Below, piece by piece: positions 25,981 through 34,914 of a stretch of DNA of 64,000 bases (positions within the stretch are counted from its first letter, which is position 1; every line of letters starts with the position of its first letter). Location of the stretch: NCBI GenBank assembly GCA_021325275.1, contig JAJPHL010000037.1:62001-126000 (forward strand). The letters run 5' to 3'. A program made the translations under genes and the position numbers. The stretch is from Terriglobia bacterium. GTDB lineage: Bacteria; Acidobacteriota; Terriglobia; JAJPHL01. The notes beneath the pieces were generated by a model that saw only the letters and a list, made by a program, of their open reading frames with translations, did not search any database and was not told the origin of the DNA.

Positions 25981-28932
25981 ATGCGTTTTTCTCGGGCTGC
26001 GCTGGCGTTGCTTCTCCATCTTATTTGCACCGCGATTGCGGCCGCTCAAACCACCGACACCGCGTCGATCACCGGAACGGTTCGCGATTCCTCGCACGCC
26101 GTCGTGCCGGGCGTCATCGTGACCGCGACGAACGCGCTCACGGGAGCGAAGCGCACCGCCACGACCAACGACGCCGGCCTGTTCACGATCACCGGATTGC
26201 CGATCGCCGGCGACTACCGCGTTGTCGCGACGAAATCGGGGTTCGCCGACGCGACCGCGCCTCGGCTGAAGCTGCAAGCCGGCGCGGCCGCGGAGATCGC
26301 GCTGCAAATCGGCGTGGCCGGCGCGAAAACCGAGATCACGGTAACCGGCGTGACCGGCGAAGTTCACACCGACGGTCCGCAATTGGGCGATCGCATCGAG
26401 GTGGAGCAAGTGCAGGAAACGCCGCTGCCGAATAATCGCGTGACGTATCTGCCGTTGTTGAACGCCGCGAATCGCCAGGCGATTAATCAAGGCGACGTCT
26501 TCATGAATCAGGATTTGTTCACCACCAACGGCGCGGGACGCCGGCAAGCGTGGTTTGAAGTGGACGGCTCCACCGGCAACGACAGTTGGGGACGCCAGAC
26601 CATAATGTCGAGCGTGCCGCGCGCGGCCGTGCAGGAGGTCACGATTCTGGAAAATGCCTTCACCGCCGAGTACGGCGGTGGAACCGGTAGCGCCGTTGAC
26701 ATCGTGACGAAATCCGGCGGCGCAAATTTCCACGGATCGCTCGGCGAGACGTGGCGGCCGTCGGGCACCGAAGCGGCGCTCTCGGGATTTACCACGGCGA
26801 ACGCCGCGAGCGGCAACGACATCACCAGCGACACGCTGGGACAAACCGAAGCTTCGCTCTCCGGGCCCGTGGGCGGCTCGGGGGGCAGTGACGGCCGCAC
26901 GCATTTCTTCGCCGCGGGCGAGTACAGCCGCGAGGATCGCGCGTCGCCGATTATTTCACCGGTGGCGCCAGGAAGTTACGTGGGACACTATCGCGGCGGC
27001 CTGGCGTTCTTGCGCCTCGATCATCAGTTCAGCGACAAGAATACGGTTTTTTTCCGCAGCCTCTTCGACGGATTCCACGACACGAATCCGAACGGCATTG
27101 TCGGCGGCAACAGTCTGCCGACAGTGGCGCGCGTTTTCCATCGCCGGACTTTTTCGGAGGAGCTTGGCTTGACAACAATCCTCTCGACGACGCTCGTGAA
27201 CAACCTGCGCGTGCAATTCCAACTCGCCGCGCCGATCACGCAATTCGATCCGGTGGTTTTCGGCACGCAATTCGTCGTGCCGATCTCGACGGGCGGCACG
27301 TTCACGAGCGGTACATCGCAGTCGGCGTTGTTGATGAATCGCCAGTATCAGGCCAACGACACGCTGTCGATGGTGAAAGGACGCCACTCGATCCGCGCGG
27401 GCTTCAACATGATCGCGGCGCATACCGGCGGTAACAGCAAGGAGTTCGGAGGCCCTGTTTTCCTGGGATCGTTCACATACAAGAGCTGCACGTTGGGCCT
27501 CGCCGTCTGCGAAAGCTCGACGTATCTCGAAAACATCGCCAACGTCGCGAGCTACACGCAGAGCTACGGCAACGCCGGCTACACCGTAAACGACGTGTTG
27601 TGGGCGGCATTCGTGCAAGACGATTATCGCGTACGCAACAATCTCACCGTGAACCTGGGATTGCGCTACGAGCAGCAAACCTTCACCGATTCACGCGAGA
27701 ATGTCGCGCCGCGCGTGGGATTCGCCTACAACGTGAAGGGCGACGGGAAAACGGTGATCCGCGGCGGATTCGGAATCTACCTTTCGCAAATTGTCGACAA
27801 CAACGCGGCGAATTACGCGCTCACGGGACCCACGGGCGTTTTCAATTACACCGCGGCGCCCGGTCAAGTGGGATTCCCCACTTCGATCAGTGCCGCGCCG
27901 CTGCCCGCGTTTCCCGCGGGAGCCGTGCAGCCGCTGCGCAATTTGTACATTCGCCCCGGCGACAGCTCGATCAACCAGTATCTGCCGACGAACCAACTGG
28001 TGAATTATCAAAACGAATTACTGAATCCGTACTCGGAACAGTGGACGTTTGGCGTGGAGCGCCGCTTGGCGCCCGGTTGGGTGTTTAGCGTCGACTACGT
28101 GGGCGCACACACGCTGCGCATCAATCGACCGCTTGACGTGGACGCTCCGGCATCGTTTATCCGCACCGTGCCGGGACAAACGCGCACCGCGCAAGCGGCG
28201 AATTGCACGCGTCCTTATTGGATCTGGTGGTACACCACGAACAAGCTGACGTGCAGCACCACGGCGGCGACGAATCCGCAGCCGCCCTACGCGGTGATCC
28301 AGAGCGATGTGAACGACGGCTATCTCTATTACGACGCGCTGAACGTGAACTTGACGCATCATTTCAGCCACAACGTGTCGATGTTGGCGAGCTACACGTG
28401 GTCGCATGCGATCGATAACGTCGATCCCGATACGACAGGCCAAAATCCCAACGATCCGCTGCAAACCGGCAAAGTGGAAAACGCCGACGCGATTTTCGAT
28501 CAGCGGCAACGCTTCGTTGTCAGCGGATTCTGGGTCGCGCCGTTCAAGATTTCGATTGGCGGTGTGAACACCATGGCCACGGGACTGCCGTACAACTTCA
28601 CGACCGGTGTGATGAATTCGGGTGACACTGGCGCGACGACCGATCGTCCTGTGATCAACGGCGTTGTCGTGGGACGCAACGCGGGGCGGGGAACGGCCAT
28701 CTACGATTTCTCGCCGTTCCTTGAGCGGCCGTTCGACCTGTGGCGAGAGCGCGTGCACTTGCTGCTGCGCGCGGAAGCGTTCAATGCCTTCAATCACGCG
28801 AATTTCGTGGGCTTCAGCGGAACGTACGGCAACGGAGCGACGGCAGGCGTGGGATTCGGTGCGCCGCTTGTCGGAATTACCAATCAGCTACCCGCGCGGT
28901 CGATGCAGTTTACGGCGCGTTTTTCGTTTTAG
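25981..28932 (+). CDS. Oar-like TonB-dependent receptor
   Basis: A 983-residue outer-membrane protein. A signal peptide (ALALLLHLICTAIAAAQ) leads into a carboxypeptidase-regulatory-like domain (ASITGTVRDSSHAVVPGV, then TITGLPIAGDYRVVATKSGF). Plug-like signatures follow (VPRAAVQEVTILENAFTAEY, GGGTGSAVDIVTKSGG) and then a long beta barrel ending in an aromatic residue (QFTARFSF). Such receptors bind unknown oligomeric substrates. ATG at 25981 is preferred; a GTG 6 nt upstream is also possible. The stop overlaps by 4 bp the stop region of the convergent caspase gene. Confidence 0.9.
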   Translation: MRFSRAALALLLHLICTAIAAAQTTDTASITGTVRDSSHAVVPGVIVTATNALTGAKRTATTNDAGLFTITGLPIAGDYRVVATKSGFADATAPRLKLQAGAAAEIALQIGVAGAKTEITVTGVTGEVHTDGPQLGDRIEVEQVQETPLPNNRVTYLPLLNAANRQAINQGDVFMNQDLFTTNGAGRRQAWFEVDGSTGNDSWGRQTIMSSVPRAAVQEVTILENAFTAEYGGGTGSAVDIVTKSGGANFHGSLGETWRPSGTEAALSGFTTANAASGNDITSDTLGQTEASLSGPVGGSGGSDGRTHFFAAGEYSREDRASPIISPVAPGSYVGHYRGGLAFLRLDHQFSDKNTVFFRSLFDGFHDTNPNGIVGGNSLPTVARVFHRRTFSEELGLTTILSTTLVNNLRVQFQLAAPITQFDPVVFGTQFVVPISTGGTFTSGTSQSALLMNRQYQANDTLSMVKGRHSIRAGFNMIAAHTGGNSKEFGGPVFLGSFTYKSCTLGLAVCESSTYLENIANVASYTQSYGNAGYTVNDVLWAAFVQDDYRVRNNLTVNLGLRYEQQTFTDSRENVAPRVGFAYNVKGDGKTVIRGGFGIYLSQIVDNNAANYALTGPTGVFNYTAAPGQVGFPTSISAAPLPAFPAGAVQPLRNLYIRPGDSSINQYLPTNQLVNYQNELLNPYSEQWTFGVERRLAPGWVFSVDYVGAHTLRINRPLDVDAPASFIRTVPGQTRTAQAANCTRPYWIWWYTTNKLTCSTTAATNPQPPYAVIQSDVNDGYLYYDALNVNLTHHFSHNVSMLASYTWSHAIDNVDPDTTGQNPNDPLQTGKVENADAIFDQRQRFVVSGFWVAPFKISIGGVNTMATGLPYNFTTGVMNSGDTGATTDRPVINGVVVGRNAGRGTAIYDFSPFLERPFDLWRERVHLLLRAEAFNAFNHANFVGFSGTYGNGATAGVGFGAPLVGITNQLPARSMQFTARFSF

Positions 28933-31487
28933 TGGTGGGTTAGCGCGGCCAAGCCACGCCGCGCGCCCTCGGAGTCGGGCGCTTCCGCGAGCAGCGTCTG
29001 ATACTCTTTCGCGCTCTCTTCGACGCGTCCGCGATCGCGCAGGTAATCCGCGAAGGCGAGTCGGGCGGCGCCGTCGTGGGGATTCAGGCGCAGGGCTTCC
29101 TTCCAGAGTGTTTCCGGCTCGGTGGAAGATTTGTCGCGCGCGGCGATCAATTTCGCGAGATTGCTTCGCGCCGAAACAATCTGATCGTCGGACTTGATCG
29201 CCCGCCGATAAAAATCTTCTGCGGCCTTCCGATTCTTGCCGCGATCCGCCAACGTTCCGAGGGCGTTCTGTGCTTCGGCTTCCTCGGGATGGCGATCACC
29301 CGCGCGCGCCAGCATGTATTGGCCCCGTTGCGCGGTGGCGAGTTTGAGTGCCGCGCGATAATTCGCTTCCGCCTCCCTGGGTCGATTGATGCGTTGATAG
29401 AGCAAACCCAAGTTGTATGAGAGATACGGGAATTTTCCCAGCGTCATCGCGTGACGATACGCCGCGATCGCGCCGTCATAGTCGCCGCGCTCGGTGAGGA
29501 CCAGCGCCAAGTTATGCCACGGATACGTCCAGTTCGGCGCATAGCGGATGGCGTCATGCAGCGCGGCTTCCGCCAGGCGCAGATTCGCCGGATCTGAGGC
29601 GGCGTGCTCGAGATACGCTATACCCAACGCGTTGTAAGCGTATCCGCGCTGGCCGTCGAGCAGAATCGCGCGCTGCAGCAGGTCGATCGCACGTCGGAAA
29701 TCCGCAGGGTCCCGATTCGGTCGTGGGAAAATCAGGGCGCGAGCGCGGCAGAATAACGCGCGGCTCTCGTCGAACGCGGCACCGGGCGCGAGTTGTAGCG
29801 CGGCATCAAAATCACGCGCGCAGTTCAGGAACTCGTCTTCGCTCACCGGGACTTGGTCGCCGTTCAGGTATTTCAGGATCACTTGCTGCCCGCGGTCTTC
29901 GAGGCCCACAAGTCCCTTGCGCGGCGGCGCGGCACTCGATCCCCCGCGATCGCGCCCCGTCCCCGGCTCGCGCGGCTTCGTCCCCGACGCCAACGGATCG
30001 GCAACGTCCAGCGTGATCGCCTCCGGCGAAAGATCGTCCACTACCGGCATCGACGTATTCGGTCCCCAGGCATGAGGAATTTGTTGCTCCCGCGTGAGTG
30101 CGACAACTTTTTCCTCCACGTCGTGACCGAGGCGATAGAGGGAGAGCGAACCTTCCTTCGACGGCTGGCTCATCGTCAAAATCGTGTAGTAGCTGAACAC
30201 GCCGTGATGCAGCGATTCGTATTCCATCGCGCGATGCGCTTCGTCGGTGGCCATGAACAATCCCGAACGGCGCGAAAAGAGAAACGCCTTTTGCGCCGCG
30301 TTGTTCACGGCGCGCGCTTCCGTCTCAATGTAGTTGGCGTGGCAGACGTCGGCGAAAACCACGACGCGTCCATATCCTTGCGACGCTTTCGCGGCCGCCG
30401 CACCTAATTCGCCCATGCCGAGCGCGGTGGTCTTCGGATCTTGCGCGTCGGAATCGTGCGTCAGGATCACCGCGCCGCGCGTGATGGGCGCATGGCTCTG
30501 CCAGCGCTGCTCGGAAATCGGCTCGCGCCCGTGGGACGCCACGAAAATCCATAGCGCGTTATGGCGCCCGGCGTGCGAATCCACAAATTGTTTGTCCGCA
30601 AACGCGTTGATGATGGCGGCGCGCGTGGCTTGCTCGTTGGTGAGCACCAGAATCTCGCAGCCGTCGGGTTCTTGGCTGGCATCGCAAAGGTGAAGATTGC
30701 CGCCGCGCGGCGATTGGAGGTATTTCACGAACAACTCAGCATCGCGGTCGGCGAAATCGAGATCCTTGATGCCGTCGTCACCACCGTGCTGGAATTTCGA
30801 CACGCCGATCAACACAGCGTAAGTTTTGGTGATGCCGATGGGACTGGGAAGGTCTGCCTCGTTCAGTTCTGCGGCGCGTCCGGAATCGGCGTTGCCGGTT
30901 CCAGCTAAGGAGGCCGCGCGTTGATCGCTTTGAACGACCAGTGCTTCGGTCACCGCGGAAGTCCACGCGGCCAACGGCCAGCGGCGGTGGATTTCGTCAT
31001 ACGCGGCGATCGCTTCCTCCAGGAATCCCGATTGGTGCAAACGTTCCGCCACGGCGATGCTCGCGAGGAGTGGCGGCGCAGGTCCCATTTTCTCGACGGC
31101 GATTTCCGCGTCCAAGCGGCGTTGCGCGGAGTCCGCGGAAAACCGCGGCGCGCGCCGAGGAACGGCCGCGGCGAGACGAATCGGCGGCATGTCCGGCAGC
31201 GTGCAGACGTTCGTGGGGGATCCACCGCCCGTACCGGCGGCGCTGATGACGTATTCGTGTCCCGGCGGAAGTCTCTCGATCTTTTTCGTGGAGCAGAGCG
31301 CGATGACGGTCGTCGAAATCCCCAGTACGCGATCGCCTGCGAAGAGCTCCACGCCTTCCACGACCGGCAGCGGCGATTCAATCCCCGCACGGAAGATCGC
31401 GCCGTCACCGCGTTCGAGAACAATGCCGACGGGCGTTTCCGCGCAGAGCGGAAGTGCGATGAGCGCGAGAATCGCGAGTCGGCGCAT
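28929..31487 (-). CDS. Secreted caspase-like (C14) protein with TPR repeats
   Basis: An 852-residue protein with a signal peptide (LAILALIALPLCAE). The region about 20-110 may be a FecR-like beta domain. A caspase fold follows from about 222: TYAVLIGVSKFQ, then WIFVASHGRE with catalytic H319 and VVVFADVCHANY with catalytic C382. The dyad is intact, so it should be an active cysteine protease of the metacaspase/paracaspase group. Residues about 550-850 form TPR repeats (NALGIAYLEHA, YPWHNLALVLTERGDYDGAI, YLSYNLGLLYQRINRPREA). It lies between two TonB-dependent receptor genes. The signal peptide places it outside the cytoplasm; substrate and trigger are unknown. Confidence 0.85.
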   Translation of the reverse strand: MRRLAILALIALPLCAETPVGIVLERGDGAIFRAGIESPLPVVEGVELFAGDRVLGISTTVIALCSTKKIERLPPGHEYVISAAGTGGGSPTNVCTLPDMPPIRLAAAVPRRAPRFSADSAQRRLDAEIAVEKMGPAPPLLASIAVAERLHQSGFLEEAIAAYDEIHRRWPLAAWTSAVTEALVVQSDQRAASLAGTGNADSGRAAELNEADLPSPIGITKTYAVLIGVSKFQHGGDDGIKDLDFADRDAELFVKYLQSPRGGNLHLCDASQEPDGCEILVLTNEQATRAAIINAFADKQFVDSHAGRHNALWIFVASHGREPISEQRWQSHAPITRGAVILTHDSDAQDPKTTALGMGELGAAAAKASQGYGRVVVFADVCHANYIETEARAVNNAAQKAFLFSRRSGLFMATDEAHRAMEYESLHHGVFSYYTILTMSQPSKEGSLSLYRLGHDVEEKVVALTREQQIPHAWGPNTSMPVVDDLSPEAITLDVADPLASGTKPREPGTGRDRGGSSAAPPRKGLVGLEDRGQQVILKYLNGDQVPVSEDEFLNCARDFDAALQLAPGAAFDESRALFCRARALIFPRPNRDPADFRRAIDLLQRAILLDGQRGYAYNALGIAYLEHAASDPANLRLAEAALHDAIRYAPNWTYPWHNLALVLTERGDYDGAIAAYRHAMTLGKFPYLSYNLGLLYQRINRPREAEANYRAALKLATAQRGQYMLARAGDRHPEEAEAQNALGTLADRGKNRKAAEDFYRRAIKSDDQIVSARSNLAKLIAARDKSSTEPETLWKEALRLNPHDGAARLAFADYLRDRGRVEESAKEYQTLLAEAPDSEGARRGLAALTHH

Positions 31488-31567
31488 ATTTTAAGAAAAA
31501 GCAATTCTGCCATAGGTGCGCCTCCGATGCTAGAAGGACGCGGGCGAGCTATACTGTGCTTTCCCGT

Positions 31568-34500
31568 ATGCGGCTCGCGCACACAGCAACGTTCATGGTC
31601 CTGGCGGTGTGTGCGAGCGTGTGCGCGCAGAGCACGCAGGCGCTGATCACCGGACGCGTGACCAATCGCGCGACCGGCGAGCCGATCGCGGGTGCGCGCG
31701 TGTGCTACGAGAATATCGCGGCCAACGTGCAAGGCGCGCGCGACGCCGCGGCCGACGGCCGCTACACCGTGCCGCTGCTTCCGCCGGGCACGTACCGCGT
31801 GTCGGCCGGCGATCCCGGAACAGCCTGCGGGTTCAGCCGGACGATCGCGCCGCTGGCACTTGCGTCAACCACGCCGCCCGCGGCGCCGAAGTATCAAACG
31901 CGCCTCTACGATTCGCTCGAACTGGGCGTCGCCGCCGTGCTGGAAGTGAATTTTGAGCTGCGGCCGCTCGGCGACGTCTTCGATCGACACTTGTTTCGCT
32001 CCGTGCCGGGCGGACAGGAAGTTACGTTTTATGGTCCTGACGCTGATACCAGCCGTGCTGTAGCAGTGGAGCCGCTGCGCACGGGCGAGGGTCGCCTCGA
32101 AGCGTCGATTTCCACCACCATCGATCCCATCTTGATCGACAACCTGCCGCTCGCCGGCCGCGACATCTATGCGGCCATGCTTTTTCAAGGCGGCGTGAAT
32201 GCCGACCCTTCCGCGTTGCGCGGGCTGGGATTTACGGTGAACGGCCAGCGCGAGTCTTCTTCGCAATTTCTCCTCGACGGCGTGGACAACAACGACTACC
32301 TGATCAGCGGACCGCTCAATACGCTCACGCCCGAAGCGGTGCAGGAGTATCGCGTGTCGGTGAACAATTTCTCCGCGGAATTCGGCGGGACGTCCGGTTA
32401 TGTGGCGAACGCCATCACGCGCGCCGGCGGGAGTGCTTGGCACGGCACGGCGTACACGGTGTTCATGAACGACGCGCTGAATGCCAATGGATTCCAGGAA
32501 AACTGTGCTTGTTCAGCGCTGGGAACAACGTCGCCGCGACCGCCGCTGAAAGAAGCGCAGCCAGGATTTCAGATTGGTGGTCCCGCGTGGCGGCGATCCA
32601 TTTTCACTTCGGGCGCGTTCGAATATACGCGGGTACGCACGCGCGACGACCCGCAACCGTACCAGTTACCCACGGCCGCGACGTTCACTTCATCCGGATC
32701 GAGCATCGGCGCAGGTCTACTGCGCCAATATCCCGCGAGCGCCGCGCCGGCAGGCCCCGCGGGAACCGCCGCGACAATCGCGCTGGCTGCGCCAAGTTCA
32801 CTGAATCAATATTTGGGATTTTTCCGTGTTGACGGTCAAACTCCGCGCGAGGCGCATCATTTTTTCTTTCGCCTCGCCGACACAAGTTTCGATCGCCCCG
32901 ATTTCTACTGGACTCCGTACCCGGCTTTTGTGTCGGGATTTCGGCAGACCGCGCTGAACCTCGCGGCTGGTGCGTCAAGCAATTTAAGTCCGCGCGCCGT
33001 GAACGAAGCGCGCGTCGCGTGGAGCCGCGATCTGCTCCGGCTCGACGATAACAGCAACGGTTTGCCGGAATTGATCGTGACGCCGACCATCGTGCCGTCA
33101 AGCACCAGCCCGTTTGCGTATCGCAATCTCGGGCGGACGTGGCAAGTCCTCGACAACATCACGATCACACGTGGGAAATCGCTCTTCAAAGCTGGAGGCG
33201 GCGTCTCGACGCGCACGCTCGACGGTTACTTGCGCAACGGCGCCGACGGCGAGTTCGTCTTCCAGAATCTCCAGACCTTCTTGAGCGACGAACCGATCGT
33301 CTACCACATCGACGTGGCGCGTAATTTGAACGCCAGCGCGCCGCTCGCCTCGCCGAACTACAACCGAACGTATCGCTATACGCAGTATTTCGGATTCGTT
33401 CAAGATTCCTGGCGCCCCGTGGACGGATGGATGTTCAGTTTCGGTCTGCGATACGAGTGGCTCGGCGCGCCGGAGAACACGGGGTCGCAGAAAGATTTAC
33501 TCGTCGCCCTGGGATCGGGCACGAACATGCCCGCTGCGCTCGCGGGAGCGGCGTTTGCAACTCCTCCTTCAGGAAATCAGCAACTCTACTCCAACGATCC
33601 ACACGATTGGGCGCCGCGCTTCGGGTTTTCCTGGCTGCCGTACCGCGAATCGCGGTTCGTGATCCGTGGATCATACGGCGTTTTCTACGATCGTCCGTAC
33701 GATAACCTCTGGCAAACGGTGCAGAATAACGCCGTGGAACAAGCGAGCGCGAATTGCTCGCCGTGTTTTGTGCCGGTAAATTATCTCGCGCAGGCACGTG
33801 CAGGACTGGCGTCGTTTCCGAATTTGCTCGTCAACGGCGGACGCAACGGACCTCAGCCGACGCTCTTTCAGCCGGGACTTCGCAATGGAATGTTGCAAAG
33901 CGCGTTTGTCGGAGTGGAAACGCGCGTGAACTCAGCCGTCGCCGTCAGCGTCAACGCGGTGGCGTCGCGCGCGCGTGGACTCGAAACCACCGATTTTGTG
34001 AATCGCGACGATAGCGTGACGCCTGCCAAAGGCAACGGGTTCGGTTCATATGCGCCAAATCTTCCTCCATTGACCTATCGCGCGAATCAGGGATTTGAAA
34101 ACTACGCCGGCTTGAACGCGCTGGTGCGCGCGCACTGGCGCGGCATCGAAGCGCAAGCCGCGTACACGTGGAGTCACGCGATCGACAATCAGAGCGAACC
34201 GCTGATCGGCGATTTCAGCTTGGAATTCGCCAGCACCGTGGCCGGCGCGGGCGCCGACGTGAGCGGACGCCCCACGTTCATCCGCCAGTTCGATAGCAAC
34301 GTGCAAACCGGCAGTTCCGACTTTGACGAGCGGCACAATTTTGTTTTTCTCGCCGTCGTTCCGTTGCCCGCGTCACGCGCGGCGGGATGGACGCAGCCGC
34401 TGCTGCGCGACTGGCAAGTGTCGGCGGCGGGCACGGTGCATTCGGGGATGCCGTTTTCCGCATTCGCGTTCGACAATAGCCCCACGCTGTTCAACGTCAA

Positions 34501-34909
34501 CGCCGACGTGATCGATCCGGCGCACGCGCGGCTTGATCATCCGGTACCCGTGACCGGAGGCGAGCAAATCCTGAACCCGGTGGCATTTCGCGCGCCGGCG
34601 CCCGGCACAACGGGAACGTCGGGACGCAATCAGTTCGCGGGACCCGGCGTGGTCACCACGAGTTTGTCGCTCAGTCGCAGCGTTGCACTGTCGCGGTCCC
34701 ATGAAAGTTGGCGCTTGACGATTCGCGCTGACGCGTTTAACGTCTTAAATCACGCGAACCTGTACGTGCCGTTTCAAGTTCCCTTGCTCGGCCCGGGATT
34801 CGGTGCCGCGTATTTCGGCACAACCGGGTCGAGCAGTCAGTTTCCCGTGCAAGCGCCGTTGACGGAGACGCCGCGGCAGGTTCAAATGTCGTTACGGTTG
34901 AGATTCTAG
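31568..34909 (+). CDS. Oar-like TonB-dependent receptor (second copy)
   Basis: A 1113-residue outer-membrane protein. The signal peptide is FMVLAVCASVCAQ, the N-terminal regulatory domain is LITGRVTNRATGEPIAGARV, and the plug region reads SQFLLDGVDNNDYLISGP, EAVQEYRVSVNNFSAEFG and YVANAITRAGGSAWHGTAYT. A long barrel ends QVQMSLRLRF. It is only distantly similar to the receptor at 25981-28932. The ATG at 31568 follows TATACT (31550-31555) by 12 nt without a clear Shine-Dalgarno; if that hexamer is the -10, the message would be nearly leaderless. It is followed within 5 bp by the BACON-domain gene, suggesting an operon. Confidence 0.88.
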   Translation: MRLAHTATFMVLAVCASVCAQSTQALITGRVTNRATGEPIAGARVCYENIAANVQGARDAAADGRYTVPLLPPGTYRVSAGDPGTACGFSRTIAPLALASTTPPAAPKYQTRLYDSLELGVAAVLEVNFELRPLGDVFDRHLFRSVPGGQEVTFYGPDADTSRAVAVEPLRTGEGRLEASISTTIDPILIDNLPLAGRDIYAAMLFQGGVNADPSALRGLGFTVNGQRESSSQFLLDGVDNNDYLISGPLNTLTPEAVQEYRVSVNNFSAEFGGTSGYVANAITRAGGSAWHGTAYTVFMNDALNANGFQENCACSALGTTSPRPPLKEAQPGFQIGGPAWRRSIFTSGAFEYTRVRTRDDPQPYQLPTAATFTSSGSSIGAGLLRQYPASAAPAGPAGTAATIALAAPSSLNQYLGFFRVDGQTPREAHHFFFRLADTSFDRPDFYWTPYPAFVSGFRQTALNLAAGASSNLSPRAVNEARVAWSRDLLRLDDNSNGLPELIVTPTIVPSSTSPFAYRNLGRTWQVLDNITITRGKSLFKAGGGVSTRTLDGYLRNGADGEFVFQNLQTFLSDEPIVYHIDVARNLNASAPLASPNYNRTYRYTQYFGFVQDSWRPVDGWMFSFGLRYEWLGAPENTGSQKDLLVALGSGTNMPAALAGAAFATPPSGNQQLYSNDPHDWAPRFGFSWLPYRESRFVIRGSYGVFYDRPYDNLWQTVQNNAVEQASANCSPCFVPVNYLAQARAGLASFPNLLVNGGRNGPQPTLFQPGLRNGMLQSAFVGVETRVNSAVAVSVNAVASRARGLETTDFVNRDDSVTPAKGNGFGSYAPNLPPLTYRANQGFENYAGLNALVRAHWRGIEAQAAYTWSHAIDNQSEPLIGDFSLEFASTVAGAGADVSGRPTFIRQFDSNVQTGSSDFDERHNFVFLAVVPLPASRAAGWTQPLLRDWQVSAAGTVHSGMPFSAFAFDNSPTLFNVNADVIDPAHARLDHPVPVTGGEQILNPVAFRAPAPGTTGTSGRNQFAGPGVVTTSLSLSRSVALSRSHESWRLTIRADAFNVLNHANLYVPFQVPLLGPGFGAAYFGTTGSSSQFPVQAPLTETPRQVQMSLRLRF

Positions 34910-34914
34910 TGCGA

